Both the position numbers and the translations under genes were made by a program. From Blastococcus sp. TF02-8 (GTDB lineage: Bacteria > Actinomycetota > Actinomycetes > Mycobacteriales > Geodermatophilaceae): a stretch of 64,000 nucleotides of DNA. Below the pieces are notes generated by a model. That model ran no database searches and was not told the DNA's origin. It was given only the letters and a program-made list of their open reading frames with translations. The first letter of the stretch is position 1. Every line of letters starts with the position of its first letter. The stretch spans positions 186,001 to 250,000 of the forward strand of contig NZ_QOHK01000003.1 of the NCBI RefSeq assembly GCF_003319175.1. The letters are read 5' to 3'. Positions 37,150 through 49,658 of this stretch are shown in pieces.

Positions 37150-37932
37150 GTGACGACCGTGGTCTCGGCCGCCGAGGAGTTCGTCCCGCCGAGCGCGCCC
37201 GATTTCTGGCAGCCGCTGGTCGGTGACGGCGCCTTCGCCATCACCCGGACCATGGTCGTGATGGTGCTGGTCACCATCGGCCTCGCGGTCGTCATGATGG
37301 CGGCGACGCGCCGCCTGTCCGTCGTCCCGGGGCGCGGGCAGTTCCGCCTCGAGGGCGTCTACGGCCTGGTCCGCAACTCGATCGGTCGCGACATCATCGG
37401 CTCGGCGCACTTCCGGCCGTACCTGCCGCTGCTGTTCACGCTCTTCACGCTGATCCTCGTCAACAACCTGATGGGCATCATCCCGCCCGTCCAGTTCCCG
37501 ACGATGAGCCGGATCGGTTTCCCGCTCGCCCTCGCACTCGGGGTCTACGTCGTCTACCTGGTCGCCGGCGTCCGCCGGCGCGGCCTGGGTGGCTTCCTCA
37601 AGAACCTGGTGCCCAGCGGGCTGCCCTGGTGGGTCGTGCCGGTCGTGTTCGTGCTCGAGCTGGTGACCTTCCTGATCACCCGCCCGGTGACGCTCACGCT
37701 GCGGCTCTTCGGCAACATGTTCGCCGGGCACATCCTGCTGCTGCTCTTCGCCCTCGGTGGCGAGTACTTCCTGCTGCACGGTGAGGGGCTCCTGCGGGTC
37801 ATCTCGCTGCCGGCGTTCTTCATGTTCTTCCTGTTCACCGCGTTCGAGATCCTGATCGCGTTCCTGCAGGCCTACGTCTTCATCCTGCTGGCCTCGATCT
37901 ACATCGCCGAGGTCTACGCGGACGACCACTGA
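37150..37932 (+). CDS. atpB: ATP synthase Fo subunit a
   Basis: 260 aa. It forms the proton half-channels next to the c-ring. It has six membrane helices, and the essential arginine lies in helix with TLTLRLFGNMFAGHI (about residue 188). GTG start with GGAGG before it. The mature N-terminus resembles the actinobacterial type (PPSAPDFWQPLV). Confidence 0.97.
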   Translation: MTTVVSAAEEFVPPSAPDFWQPLVGDGAFAITRTMVVMVLVTIGLAVVMMAATRRLSVVPGRGQFRLEGVYGLVRNSIGRDIIGSAHFRPYLPLLFTLFTLILVNNLMGIIPPVQFPTMSRIGFPLALALGVYVVYLVAGVRRRGLGGFLKNLVPSGLPWWVVPVVFVLELVTFLITRPVTLTLRLFGNMFAGHILLLLFALGGEYFLLHGEGLLRVISLPAFFMFFLFTAFEILIAFLQAYVFILLASIYIAEVYADDH

Positions 37933-38017
37933 CGTCCGTGGGGTCCCGGCCCCAGAACTGCACCACCGCGTGCGCCACCCGGCGGCACGGACCTGACTGA
38001 GAGGAACGGAAACACCC

Positions 38018-38224
38018 ATGGAAGGCAACCTCGCGATCATCGGCTACGGCCTCTCGGCCATCGGCCCGGGCGTGGGCATCGGCCTGATCTTCGCCGCCTA
38101 CGTGAGCGGTGTGGCGCGTCAGCCCGAGACCCGCAACGTGCTGCAGACCATCGCCATCCTGGGCTTCGTGCTCTGCGAGCAGCTGGCCATCTTCGGCATC
38201 GCCCTGGCCTTCGTCTTCTCGTGA
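38018..38224 (+). CDS. atpE: ATP synthase Fo subunit c
   Basis: 68 aa, a two-helix hairpin with a Gly-rich first helix and the proton-carrying Glu in the second ([14 protein letters not shown]). The loop RQPETRN contacts the central stalk. GAGAGGA lies before the ATG. The short N-terminus is complete. Confidence 0.97.
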   Translation: MEGNLAIIGYGLSAIGPGVGIGLIFAAYVSGVARQPETRNVLQTIAILGFVLCEQLAIFGIALAFVFS

Positions 38225-38249
38225 CCGAGGGTCGGAAGGAGAACATCTG

Positions 38250-38861
38250 ATGGGCACGATCGACACCGCCGCCGGCGTCCTCGCCGCCGAGAGCGGCGAG
38301 GGCGGCTTCTGGGAGACGGCCTACCCGGTCATCCCGCACCCGGGTGAGCTGATCGTCGGCATCATCTCCTTCGCCGTCCTCTACTTCCTCTACAAGCGCT
38401 TCGTGGTCCCGCGCTTGGAGGCCATGCTGGCCGAGCGCCAGCAGACCATCGAGGGTGGCATCGAGCGGGCCGAGGCCATGCAGGCCGAGGCCAAGGCTGC
38501 TCTCGAGCAGTACCGGTCGCAGCTGGCCGAGGCCCGCAACGAGGCCGCCCAGATCCGCGACGCCGCGCGCGCGGAGGGGCAGCAGATCATCGAGGAGCTC
38601 CGCGCCCAGGCGCAGGAGGAGTCGGCTCGCATCGTCGCCCGTGGCGAGGAGCAGATCGCCGCTGCCCGCCAGCAGGTGGTCAACGAGCTCCGCGGCCAGA
38701 TCGGCGCGCTCGCCGTCGACCTCGCCGGCCGCGTGGTCGGCGAGTCGCTCGCCGACGACGCTCGTCGTCAGGGCACGGTCGACCGGTTCCTCGACCAGCT
38801 CGACGGCATGAGCGCGGCGGACGGTCGCGGTGGCGTTCCCGTGCCGGAGGGCAACCGCTGA
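38250..38861 (+). CDS. atpF: ATP synthase Fo subunit b
   Basis: 203 aa. One membrane helix (residues 31-50) is followed by a long coiled coil rich in Ala/Glu/Gln that forms the peripheral stalk. AAGGAG lies 8 bases before the ATG. b and delta are separate here, unlike in mycobacteria where a fused b-delta is present. Confidence 0.96.
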   Translation: MGTIDTAAGVLAAESGEGGFWETAYPVIPHPGELIVGIISFAVLYFLYKRFVVPRLEAMLAERQQTIEGGIERAEAMQAEAKAALEQYRSQLAEARNEAAQIRDAARAEGQQIIEELRAQAQEESARIVARGEEQIAAARQQVVNELRGQIGALAVDLAGRVVGESLADDARRQGTVDRFLDQLDGMSAADGRGGVPVPEGNR

Positions 38862-39679
38862 TGGAGGCATCCAGCCGGGAGGCGCTCGTGCAGGCGCGCG
38901 AGCGCCTGTCCGAGCGCACCCAGGGAGCGGCCGGTCCGGCGCTGCTGGGCCTGGCCGACGAGCTGTTCGCCGTCGGTCGCCTGCTGGAGGCGCAGCCGAC
39001 GCTGCGCCGGGCGCTGTCCGACCCGTCGGGCAAGCCCGACGAGCGCGCGGCGCTCGCGCAGCGGCTGTTCGGCTCGCGGCTGCAGGCCGAGGCCCTCGAC
39101 GTCGTCGAGGTGACCGTGCGCCAGCGGTGGTCGCGTCCCCTCGACCTCGCCGAGGCGCTGTCGACCCTGGCGACCGAGGCCGCCCTGGACGCGGCCGACG
39201 CCACCGGCGAGCTCGACGACGTCGAGGACGAGCTCTTCCGGTTCGGCCGGATCGTCGCCGGCGACCAGGAGCTGTCGCGGATCCTCAGTGACCGCACCGC
39301 GCCGGCGGAGGGCAAGTCCGCTCTGCTGGACCGGCTCCTCTCGGGGCGGGTCAACCGGGTGACCGAGCAGCTCCTCCGGAACGTCCTGACCGGCTCGCAC
39401 GTCGGTACTGCCGGGGTCGCCATCGAGCGGCTGTCCGACGTCGCCAGCCGGCGTCGCGGGCAGTCGATCGCGCGCGTCACCACGGCGGCGGCGCTGACGC
39501 CCGCCCAGGAGCAGCGGCTGACCGAGGTGCTCGGCCGCCTCTACGGGCGGACCATCGGGTTGCACGTGACCGTGGACCCCACGGTGATCGGCGGCCTGCT
39601 CGTCCAGGTGGGCGACGAGGTCATCGACGGCACGATCGCCCACCGCCTGGAAGCTGCCCGACGGCAGCTGGCCGGCTGA
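38861..39679 (+). CDS. atpH: ATP synthase F1 subunit delta
   Basis: 272 aa, longer than the E. coli protein (177), as usual in actinobacteria. An extra N-terminal helical region precedes the conserved domain, and the C-terminal part has the delta signature ([20 protein letters not shown]). The ATG overlaps the atpF stop by one base (TGATG). Confidence 0.96.
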   Translation: MEASSREALVQARERLSERTQGAAGPALLGLADELFAVGRLLEAQPTLRRALSDPSGKPDERAALAQRLFGSRLQAEALDVVEVTVRQRWSRPLDLAEALSTLATEAALDAADATGELDDVEDELFRFGRIVAGDQELSRILSDRTAPAEGKSALLDRLLSGRVNRVTEQLLRNVLTGSHVGTAGVAIERLSDVASRRRGQSIARVTTAAALTPAQEQRLTEVLGRLYGRTIGLHVTVDPTVIGGLLVQVGDEVIDGTIAHRLEAARRQLAG

Positions 39680-39728
39680 CCGCCCACACACCACAGACAC
39701 GACCCCGCAGGGAAGAGGACTTCGAGCC

Positions 39729-41366
<1,638 letters not shown>

Positions 41367-41369
41367 CCC

Positions 41370-42341
41370 ATGGCCGGCTCTCTCCGCGCGCTGCGGCGCC
41401 GCATCCGCTCCACCCAGTCGACGAAGAAGATCTTCTCGGCCCAGGAGCTGATCGCCGGTGCCCGCATCGTGCGCGCCCAGGCCCGGGTGGAGGCGTCCAA
41501 GCCCTACGCCCGGGAGATCACGCGGGTGCTGTCGGCGCTGGCCTCCTCGGCCAGCCTCGACCACCCGCTGCTCACCGAGCGCGAGAACCCGCGCCGGGCG
41601 GCGGTCCTGGTCATCACCTCCGACCGCGGGTTCGCCGGCTCGTACAACGTGAACGTGCTCCGGCGGACCGAGGAGCTGCTCTCCCTGCTCCGGCAGGAGG
41701 GCAAGGAGCCGGTGCTGTACGTGGTCGGCCGCAAGGGGGAGACCTACTACTCCTTCCGCGACCGCGAGATGGCCGACACCTTCACCGGCTTCTCCGAGCA
41801 GCCGAACTACCCCGACGCCCAGGAGGTCGGTCGCGTCCTCATCGAGGCGTTCACCTCCGGTGCGGACGACGCCGACGGCGGCCCCGGTGCCGACGGTGTC
41901 CTCGGCGTCGACGAGCTGCACATCGTCTACACCGAGTTCCGGTCGCTGCTCGCGCAGGTCCCGGTCGCCAAGCGGATGGCTCCGCTGGAGGTCGAGGAGG
42001 TCGAGGAGTTCGACTACGAGCGCGAGGACCGCGAGCACGGCGTCGCCAAGGACGACGGTCCGCAGGCTGCCTACGAGTTCGAGCCCTCGGCCGAGGGGCT
42101 GCTGGACGCCCTGCTGCCGAAGTACATCACCACGCGCATCTACGCGGCGATGCTGGAGTCGGCCGCGTCCGAGTCCGCGTCGCGTCGCCGGGCGATGAAA
42201 TCGGCGTCCGACAACGCCGAGGAGCTGGCGAAGAACCTGTCCCGGCAGGCCAACCAGGCCCGCCAGGCGGAGATCACGCAGGAGATCAGCGAGATCGTCG
42301 GCGGCGCCGACGCGCTGGTGTCGTCCAACTCCGGCGACTGA
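41370..42341 (+). CDS. atpG: ATP synthase F1 subunit gamma
   Basis: 323 aa. It is the central rotating shaft. The N-terminal [13 protein letters not shown] and C-terminal [20 protein letters not shown] helices form the coiled coil. Acidic inserts near residues 165-180 and 210-235 are additional to the E. coli protein. It starts 3 bases after the atpA stop. Confidence 0.97.
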   Translation: MAGSLRALRRRIRSTQSTKKIFSAQELIAGARIVRAQARVEASKPYAREITRVLSALASSASLDHPLLTERENPRRAAVLVITSDRGFAGSYNVNVLRRTEELLSLLRQEGKEPVLYVVGRKGETYYSFRDREMADTFTGFSEQPNYPDAQEVGRVLIEAFTSGADDADGGPGADGVLGVDELHIVYTEFRSLLAQVPVAKRMAPLEVEEVEEFDYEREDREHGVAKDDGPQAAYEFEPSAEGLLDALLPKYITTRIYAAMLESAASESASRRRAMKSASDNAEELAKNLSRQANQARQAEITQEISEIVGGADALVSSNSGD

Positions 42342-43841
<1,500 letters not shown>

Positions 43842-43863
43842 CCTGCCAGCTCGTCACGCCGCC

Positions 43864-43891
43864 GGCCGGATCCCCGCGAGGGGGTCCGGCC
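43864..43891. terminator. Terminator-like hairpin between atpD and atpC
   Basis: A 12-bp stem with one G-U pair (GGCCGGATCCCC / GGGGGTCCGGCC) and GCGA loop, followed by GTCGTCGTT, begins 22 bases after atpD. It probably separates the main atp transcript from atpC. Confidence 0.75.
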
Positions 43892-44032
43892 GTCGTCGTT
43901 CCGGGTGAGGTGCGGCTCCTCCTCGTCCCCTGATCGGGTGATTCGCGCCTGGCCGCTCTGCGGAGAGCGGTCCCGCGTGCCGACCATCTGCGCGAGCGCG
44001 CCCGAGCACCGGGCGCCGGACCGAGGGGCGAC

Positions 44033-44221
44033 GTGGAGCGGGACAGCAGGGTGCTGCGATTCCCCGACGGGGACAGCCGCGACTGGACCTGGCCTCCGTA
44101 CGCCCCCGTCACCGTCGAGGAGCCCGGCTTCGACACCGAGGGATGGGCGCCCTCGACCGTCGTCCGTCACCCCTGGGTCCGCGTCGGCCGCTGGACCCTG
44201 TTGTACCGCCGCGCCTCCTAG
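44033..44221 (+). CDS. Small hypothetical protein between atpD and atpC
   Basis: 62 aa, GTG start with GAGGGG 4 bases upstream. Codon third positions are almost all G or C, as in the neighbouring genes, which supports real coding. The protein is rich in Trp (four) and Pro with no membrane helix, starting [19 protein letters not shown] do not recognise a family. Its location inside an ATP synthase locus is unusual. Confidence 0.5.
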   Translation: MERDSRVLRFPDGDSRDWTWPPYAPVTVEEPGFDTEGWAPSTVVRHPWVRVGRWTLLYRRAS

Positions 44222-44363
44222 CACCGTCGTTCCGCCCACGACCCGGCACCGGCTCGTGCGGCGACACGCCGCTAGACTGCCCACATCCGCCGTCGGCTCC
44301 CGGGCCGTCGGACCGAACGCACCGCACCCTCCGCTGACGGAGCGGTGGAACCCGAGGAGTGTC

Positions 44364-44753
44364 GTGGCGACCCTGCAGGTCGAGTTGGTGGCCGTCGAGC
44401 GCAAGATCTGGTCCGGCGAGGCCACGACCGTGATCGCCCGTACCACCGAGGGCGAGCTGGGCATCCTGGCCGGCCACGCTCCCGTGCTGGCCCAGCTGGC
44501 CGACGGCGGCGTCGTCACCATCCGCACCGTCGAGGGCGAGGACCTGATCGTCGCCGCCCACGGCGGGTTCCTGTCGATCACCGGCGAGGGCGTCTCGATC
44601 CTCGCCGAGAACGCGGAGATCTCGAACGAGATCGACGTCGAGCGGGCCCGTGAGGCGCTCCGTCGCGCCGAGGGCGAGCGCGACGACCCCGAGGCCCAGG
44701 CTGCGGTGCGCCGCGCCCAGTCCCGGCTCCGGGCGGCCGGCGAGAACGTCTGA
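44364..44753 (+). CDS. atpC: ATP synthase F1 subunit epsilon
   Basis: 129 aa. The N-terminal beta-sandwich ([32 protein letters not shown]) is followed by the two-helix C-terminal domain ([14 protein letters not shown] onward). It couples rotation and inhibits ATP hydrolysis. The GTG start follows GAGGAG. It lies 522 bases after atpD and probably has its own promoter, since TAGACT at 44274-44279 fits a -10 box. Confidence 0.95.
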   Translation: MATLQVELVAVERKIWSGEATTVIARTTEGELGILAGHAPVLAQLADGGVVTIRTVEGEDLIVAAHGGFLSITGEGVSILAENAEISNEIDVERAREALRRAEGERDDPEAQAAVRRAQSRLRAAGENV

Positions 44754-44781
44754 CCTTTGGCGAGTTCCCCGGGCAGCGCGG

Positions 44782-45183
44782 ATGACCACGGCCCTGCTGG
44801 TCCTGATCGGCGTCCTGCTGCTGCTCGTCGTCGTGGTCTTCCTGCTGCGCCGCCGCTTCCTCCTCTCCGGCCTCGGCGCGGTCACCATGTGGTTCCGCCC
44901 CGAGGGGTCACCACGCTGGTCGGTCGGCGTCGCCTGGTACGGCGGGGACGCGCTGCTCTGGTACCGGGCGCTGTCCCTCTCGGTGCGCCCCCAGCAGCGG
45001 CTGTGCCGTGCGGAGTTCCGCGTGCAGTCGCAGCGGTCGGCCGGCCGCGACGACCTGGCGCTGCCGGGCGACGTCGTCGTCCTGGAGTGCAGCACGGCGG
45101 CCGGGCGCCGCGAGCTGGCGATGGAGCCCTCCACCCTGACCGGCTTCCTGTCGTGGGTGGAGTCGGCGCCCCCGCCGGCGTGA
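44782..45183 (+). CDS. DUF2550 family membrane protein
   Basis: 133 aa. One N-terminal membrane helix (residues 3-22) is followed by a basic cytoplasmic domain with WFRPEGSPRWSVGVAWYGGDALLWYR, the DUF2550 signature. Function unknown. The gene conservedly follows atpC in actinobacteria, and here it starts 28 bases after it. Confidence 0.88.
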   Translation: MTTALLVLIGVLLLLVVVVFLLRRRFLLSGLGAVTMWFRPEGSPRWSVGVAWYGGDALLWYRALSLSVRPQQRLCRAEFRVQSQRSAGRDDLALPGDVVVLECSTAAGRRELAMEPSTLTGFLSWVESAPPPA

Positions 45184-45190
45184 CCCGCGG

Positions 45191-45820
45191 TCAGCCGGCG
45201 GGCTGCTCCGGCGTCATCTCCGCCGCCGCCTTCCGCTGCACGTGGGCGCCGCTGTGCGCTCCCGGCTCCCACAGGATGTCGCCGCCGGGGTTGGCGATGC
45301 GGGACAGGATGAAGACCAGGTCCGACAGCCGGTTGAGGTAGCGCGCCGTCTCGGCGTTGGTCCGCTCCGGCTCGGCCTCCAGCAGCGCCCACACGCTCCG
45401 CTCGGCGCGCCGCACGACCACGCGCGCCTGGTGCAGCAGCGCGGCCGCGGGAGTGCCGCCGGGGAGGATGAAGCTGGAGAGCTTCGGCAGCGTCTCGTTG
45501 TAGGTGTCGCAGGCCGCCTCGAGCCGCTCGGTGTACTCGGAGGTGATCCGCAGCGGCGGGTAGGCCGGGTTCTCGACGATCGGCGTGCACAGGTCGGCGC
45601 CGATGTCGAACAGGTCGTTCTGGATGCTGCGCAGCAGCTCGACGATGCCCGGCTCCACCGAGCCGAGTGCCAGGGCCACGCCGATGACGCTGTTGGCCTC
45701 GTCGACGTCGGCGTAGGCCACCAGGCGCGGATCGGTCTTCGCGACCCGGCTCATGTCGCCGAGGTGCGTCTGACCGGCGTCACCGGTCTTCGTGTAGATG
45801 CGCGTCAGCCGGACCGTCAT
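45191..45820 (-). CDS. mmaB: Cob(I)alamin adenosyltransferase, PduO/MmaB type
   Basis: 209 aa. It transfers the adenosyl group of ATP to cob(I)alamin, making coenzyme B12. The N-terminal ATP motif is TRIYTKTGDAGQTHLGD, followed by the helical bundle with the arginine-rich PGGTPAAALLHQARVVVRRAER and ARYLNRLSDLVFILSR. ATG start without a Shine-Dalgarno; TACGCT lies 6 bases before it (45827-45832), suggesting a leaderless message. The product is needed by the B12-dependent mutase encoded 1.8 kb away. Confidence 0.95.
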   Translation of the reverse strand: MTVRLTRIYTKTGDAGQTHLGDMSRVAKTDPRLVAYADVDEANSVIGVALALGSVEPGIVELLRSIQNDLFDIGADLCTPIVENPAYPPLRITSEYTERLEAACDTYNETLPKLSSFILPGGTPAAALLHQARVVVRRAERSVWALLEAEPERTNAETARYLNRLSDLVFILSRIANPGGDILWEPGAHSGAHVQRKAAAEMTPEQPAG

Positions 45821-45897
45821 GGCTGGAGCGTAGAGGAAGGGCACCGCCGCCCCCGCCGCTCGCAGGCTCGCGGCGGGACCCTGCGCCGGGGCCACCG

Positions 45898-45903
45898 TAG
45901 GGT
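45898..45903 (+). promoter_or_regulatory. -10 element of a likely leaderless murA promoter
   Basis: TAGGGT lies 6 bases before the murA GTG and no ribosome site is present. Together with the divergent mmaB -10 box, both promoters fit into 89 bases. Confidence 0.45.
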
Positions 45904-45909
45904 GGTCCG

Positions 45910-47190
45910 GTGGACTGCTTCGAGGTGACCGGTGGCACGAGGCTCGAGGGCCGGGTCCGGGTGACCGGGGCCAAGAACAGCGCCCTCAAGCTCATGGCCG
46001 CGGCGCTGCTGGCGACCGGCCGGTCGACCATCGACGAGGTGCCCGACATCCTCGACGTGACGATCATGAGCGAGGTCCTGCGCCGGCTGGGGTGCGAGGT
46101 CTCCTACGACCGGGTCCCCGGCAGCGGTGGCGGCGGACGGCTCAGCATCGACGTGCCGGAGAAGCCGTCGACGGAGACCGACTACGACCTGGTCCGCAAG
46201 ATGCGTGCGTCGATCAACGTGCTCGGGCCGCTGGTCGCCCGGTGCGGGTCGGCCCGCGTGGCGCTCCCCGGCGGCGATGCCATCGGCTCGCGGGGCCTGG
46301 ACATGCACATCTCCGGCCTGGAGCGGCTCGGCGCCACCATCGTCAGCGAGCACGGCTTCCTCATCGCCACCGCCCCGCGGCTCACCGGCGCCTCCATCTG
46401 GCTGGACTTCCCGTCGGTCGGCGCCACGGAGAACCTCGTGATGGCCGCCGTGCTGGCGCAGGGGACGACGGTGGTGGACAACGCGGCCCGCGAACCGGAG
46501 ATCGTCGACCTCTGCCGGATGCTGACCGCCATGGGCGCGCGCATCGACGGCGCGGGCACCTCGACGATCACCGTGGAGGGCGTCGACACGCTCTCCCCGG
46601 TCGAGTACACGACCGTGCCCGACCGGATCGTCGCCGGCACCTGGGCGATCGGCGCGGTCATGACACGGGGCGACGTCGTGATCGAGCGCGCGGTCGGCGA
46701 CCACCTCAGCGTGGCACTGGACAAGCTCACCGACGCCGGCGCACGCATCGAGGTGCTGCCCGTCGGCGTGCGCGTGGCGATGGACGACCGGCCGCGCTGC
46801 GTCGACGTCGTCACCCTGCCCTTCCCCGGGTTCCCCACCGACCTGCAGCCGATGGCGGTGGCGCTGGCCGCCGTGTCGACCGGGACCGCGCTCATCACCG
46901 AGAACGTGTTCGAGGGCCGGTTCATGTTCGTCAACGAACTGGTGCGGCTGGGCGCCGACATCCGCATCGACGGCCACCACGCCGTCGTCCGCGGCCGGGA
47001 GCGGTTCTCCAGCGCCCCGGTGCTCGCCAGCGACATCCGTGCCGGAGCGGGACTCGTGCTGGCCGGCCTGTGCTCCGACGGAGTCACCGAGGTGCAGGAC
47101 GCCTACCACGTCGACCGCGGCTACCCGGACTTCGTGGAACAGCTGCGCGGCCTGGGCGCCACCATCGAGCGCACCCAGCGCCCCGACTGA
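45910..47190 (+). CDS. murA: UDP-GlcNAc 1-carboxyvinyltransferase, Asp at the fosfomycin site
   Basis: 426 aa. It attaches enolpyruvate to UDP-GlcNAc, the first step of peptidoglycan synthesis. The conserved KNSALK lies at residues 22-27. The active-site loop reads [11 protein letters not shown], so the usual cysteine (Cys115 in E. coli) is an aspartate, Asp123. In M. tuberculosis the same exchange (Asp117) makes the enzyme insensitive to fosfomycin. The C-terminal loops PTDLQPM and RF(M)FVNEL are normal. GTG start, divergent from mmaB. Confidence 0.96.
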   Translation: MDCFEVTGGTRLEGRVRVTGAKNSALKLMAAALLATGRSTIDEVPDILDVTIMSEVLRRLGCEVSYDRVPGSGGGGRLSIDVPEKPSTETDYDLVRKMRASINVLGPLVARCGSARVALPGGDAIGSRGLDMHISGLERLGATIVSEHGFLIATAPRLTGASIWLDFPSVGATENLVMAAVLAQGTTVVDNAAREPEIVDLCRMLTAMGARIDGAGTSTITVEGVDTLSPVEYTTVPDRIVAGTWAIGAVMTRGDVVIERAVGDHLSVALDKLTDAGARIEVLPVGVRVAMDDRPRCVDVVTLPFPGFPTDLQPMAVALAAVSTGTALITENVFEGRFMFVNELVRLGADIRIDGHHAVVRGRERFSSAPVLASDIRAGAGLVLAGLCSDGVTEVQDAYHVDRGYPDFVEQLRGLGATIERTQRPD

Positions 47191-47191
47191 C

Positions 47192-47494
47192 TCAGGTCCC
47201 GGGGAACGAGGCGGCCAGCGCTCTGGCCCGGTCGGCGTCCTCGGCGAACACCAGCACGTCGGCGCGGTCCGCGGCGGGGAAGCGGACGGTCGACCGGATG
47301 CCCGCGTCCGACAGCAACGCGCGCAGCTGGAGCGCCGACTCGCGCCGGCCGAGGGTCGCCACCCGCGTGAGCAGCCCGTCGTCGGCGGGGTCCGGGGCGG
47401 ACGGGGCCCGTGTGCTGAAGGCCCACCGGGTGAACAGCACCAGCAGTCCCAGGACGACGACCGCCACGAGCGGCCCCACGGCGTCGACCGGCAT
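47192..47494 (-). CDS. Small membrane-anchored hypothetical protein
   Basis: 100 aa from the ATG at 47494, chosen for the GGGAGGTG just upstream. One N-terminal transmembrane helix (residues 6-24, VGPLVAVVVLGLLVLFTRW) is followed by a small soluble domain with LLTRVATLGRRESALQLRALLSDAGIRS-type sequence. This resembles the short ferredoxin-like DUF2007 fold that reads two-strand, helix. Its stop lies just behind the murA stop (convergent). Confidence 0.65.
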   Translation of the reverse strand: MPVDAVGPLVAVVVLGLLVLFTRWAFSTRAPSAPDPADDGLLTRVATLGRRESALQLRALLSDAGIRSTVRFPAADRADVLVFAEDADRARALAASFPGT

Positions 47495-47556
47495 CGCACC
47501 TCCCTCGTCGCCCCCCCGAACGAGTGTGCCACCGCACACCTGTCGCGGGCGGGGCT

Positions 47557-47572
47557 GCTACCGACGGGTAAC
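47557..47572. promoter_or_regulatory. Operator-like palindrome before the ethylmalonyl-CoA mutase gene
   Basis: GCTACC-GACG-GGTAAC (core TACC-N4-GGTA, one mismatch in the outer arm) lies just upstream of a TACACT -10 box (47578-47583) that sits 8 bases before the start codon. The site would cover the -35 region, so a bound dimer should repress. The same motif occurs before the dehydrogenase gene and before ccr. Confidence 0.6.
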
Positions 47573-47591
47573 CGCCCTACACTTCCGCGAC

Positions 47592-49610
47592 ATGCCGTTC
47601 CCTTCATCGCCGAAGGAGCGCGACCGCCCCTGGGTCATGCGCACCTACGCCGGCCACTCCTCGCCGGCCGAGTCCAACGCCCTGTACCGGCGCAACCTGG
47701 CGAAGGGGCAGACCGGTCTCTCGGTCGCCTTCGACCTGCCGACGCAGACCGGGTACGACCCCGACGACGAGCTCGCCCGCGGTGAGGTCGGGAAGGTCGG
47801 CGTGCCGGTCACGCACATCGGTGACATGCGCGCCCTCTTCGACGGCATCCCGCTCGACGAGATGAACACGTCGATGACCATCAACGCCACGGCCATGTGG
47901 CTGCTCGCGCTCTACCAGGCGGTCGCCGAGGAGCACGGGCACGACGTCGCCAAGCTCGCCGGGACGACGCAGAACGACATCATCAAGGAGTACCTGTCGC
48001 GGGGGACCTACGTCTTCCCGCCGGCTCCGTCGATGCGGCTGATCACCGACATGGTCGCCTACACGGTGACGGCCATGCCGAAGTGGAACCCGACCAACAT
48101 CTGCAGCTACCACCTGCAGGAGGCCGGGGCGACGCCGGAGCAGGAGATCGCCTACGCGCTCTCCACCGCCATCGCCGTGCTCGACTCGGTGCGCGACTCC
48201 GGCCAGGTGCCGCAGGAGAAGTTCGGCGAGGTCGTCGCGCGCATCTCCTTCTTCGTCAACGCGGGCGTCCGCTTCGTCGAGGAGATGTGCAAGATGCGGG
48301 CCTTCACCCAGCTCTGGGACGAGCTGACGAAGGAGCGCTACGGCGTCGAGGACCCCAAGCACCGCCGCTTCCGCTACGGCGTGCAGGTCAACTCCCTGGG
48401 TCTGACCGAGGCGCAGCCGGAGAACAACGTGCAGCGCATCGTGCTCGAGATGCTCGCGGTCACCCTGTCCAAGGACGCCCGCGCCCGCGCCGTGCAGCTG
48501 CCGGCCTGGAACGAGGCCCTGGGCCTCCCGCGGCCGTGGGACCAGCAGTGGTCGCTGCGGCTGCAGCAGGTGCTGGCCTACGAGACCGACCTGCTCGAGT
48601 ACGACGACCTGTTCACCGGCTCCGTCGTCGTCGAGAAGAAGGTCGCCGACATCATCGAGGGCGCGCGCGCCGAGATGGCCCGCGTGGAGGAGATGGGTGG
48701 CGCGGTCGCCGCGGTCGAGTCCGGCTACATGAAGGGCCAGCTCGTCGCCTCCCTGGCCGAGCGCCGCCGGCGGATGGAGAGCGGTGAGGACGTCGTCGTC
48801 GGCGTCAACAAGTTCGACAGCACCGAGCCCAACCCGCTGACCGCGGACCTGGACACCGCGATCATGGTCGTGGACCCGGCCGTGGAGTCCGCCGCGCAGG
48901 AGGCCGTGCAGAAGTGGCGTGCCGAGCGGGACCCGGAGCCGGTGGAGCGGGCACTCGAGCGGCTGCGCCAGGTCGCCGGCACCAGCGAGAACCTCATGGC
49001 GGCCACCCTCGACTGCGCCCGGGCGGGCGTGACCACCGGGGAGTGGGCCGGGGTGCTGCGCGAGGTGTTCGGCGAGTACCGCGCCCCCACCGGCGTCGCT
49101 GCGGCCACCGGCGGTGGCGAGGCCGACGAGACCCTGGTGGAGGTGCGCGAGCGCGTCCGGGCGACCGGAGAGGAGATCGGCGGCCGGCTGCGGTTCCTGG
49201 TCGGCAAGCCGGGACTCGACGGTCACTCCAACGGTGCGGAGCAGATCGCCGTCCGCGCGCGTGACGCCGGCTTCGAGGTGATCTACCAGGGCATCCGCCT
49301 GACGCCCTCGCAGATCGTCTCCGCCGCGGTGGAGGAGGACGTGCACGTCGTCGGGCTCTCGGTGCTCTCGGGCTCGCACCTGCAGGTCGTGCCGGCGGTG
49401 CTCCAGGGCCTGAAGGACGCCGGCCTGGACGACGTCCCCGTGGTGGTCGGCGGCATCATCCCCGACAGCGACGCCCGGCGGCTGCGCGAGCAGGGCGTCG
49501 CCCGGGTCTTCACGCCGAAGGACTTCGGGCTCAACGACATCATGGGTCAGGTCGTCGACGTGATCCGCGAGGCCCACGGCCTGGCGGGCAAGGTGCCGGC
49601 GGGGGTCTGA
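47592..49610 (+). CDS. ecm: Ethylmalonyl-CoA mutase (MeaA type), B12-dependent
   Basis: 672 aa. It converts (2R)-ethylmalonyl-CoA to (2S)-methylsuccinyl-CoA in the ethylmalonyl-CoA pathway. The N-terminus PWVMRTYAGHSSPAESNALYRRN and KGQTGLSVAFDLPTQTGYD are hallmarks of Ecm/MeaA rather than of methylmalonyl-CoA mutase. The TIM barrel spans about residues 20-490. The cobalamin-binding domain at the C-terminus has LDGHSNG near 541-547 and SVLSGSH. ATG start, likely leaderless (TACACT 8 bases before). Close homologues are annotated as protein MeaA. mmaB and the other pathway genes are in the same window. Confidence 0.92.
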   Translation: MPFPSSPKERDRPWVMRTYAGHSSPAESNALYRRNLAKGQTGLSVAFDLPTQTGYDPDDELARGEVGKVGVPVTHIGDMRALFDGIPLDEMNTSMTINATAMWLLALYQAVAEEHGHDVAKLAGTTQNDIIKEYLSRGTYVFPPAPSMRLITDMVAYTVTAMPKWNPTNICSYHLQEAGATPEQEIAYALSTAIAVLDSVRDSGQVPQEKFGEVVARISFFVNAGVRFVEEMCKMRAFTQLWDELTKERYGVEDPKHRRFRYGVQVNSLGLTEAQPENNVQRIVLEMLAVTLSKDARARAVQLPAWNEALGLPRPWDQQWSLRLQQVLAYETDLLEYDDLFTGSVVVEKKVADIIEGARAEMARVEEMGGAVAAVESGYMKGQLVASLAERRRRMESGEDVVVGVNKFDSTEPNPLTADLDTAIMVVDPAVESAAQEAVQKWRAERDPEPVERALERLRQVAGTSENLMAATLDCARAGVTTGEWAGVLREVFGEYRAPTGVAAATGGGEADETLVEVRERVRATGEEIGGRLRFLVGKPGLDGHSNGAEQIAVRARDAGFEVIYQGIRLTPSQIVSAAVEEDVHVVGLSVLSGSHLQVVPAVLQGLKDAGLDDVPVVVGGIIPDSDARRLREQGVARVFTPKDFGLNDIMGQVVDVIREAHGLAGKVPAGV

Positions 49611-49658
49611 CGTGGTCGGCGTCCGGGCCGGGGGAGTCCCCGGCCCGGACGCCACCGG

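Noticed and set aside
47592..49610. Methylmalonyl-CoA mutase large subunit
   Set aside because: The N-terminal PWVMRTYAGHSSPAESN segment and length of 672 residues are of the Ecm/MeaA type; MutB proteins are longer and start differently.
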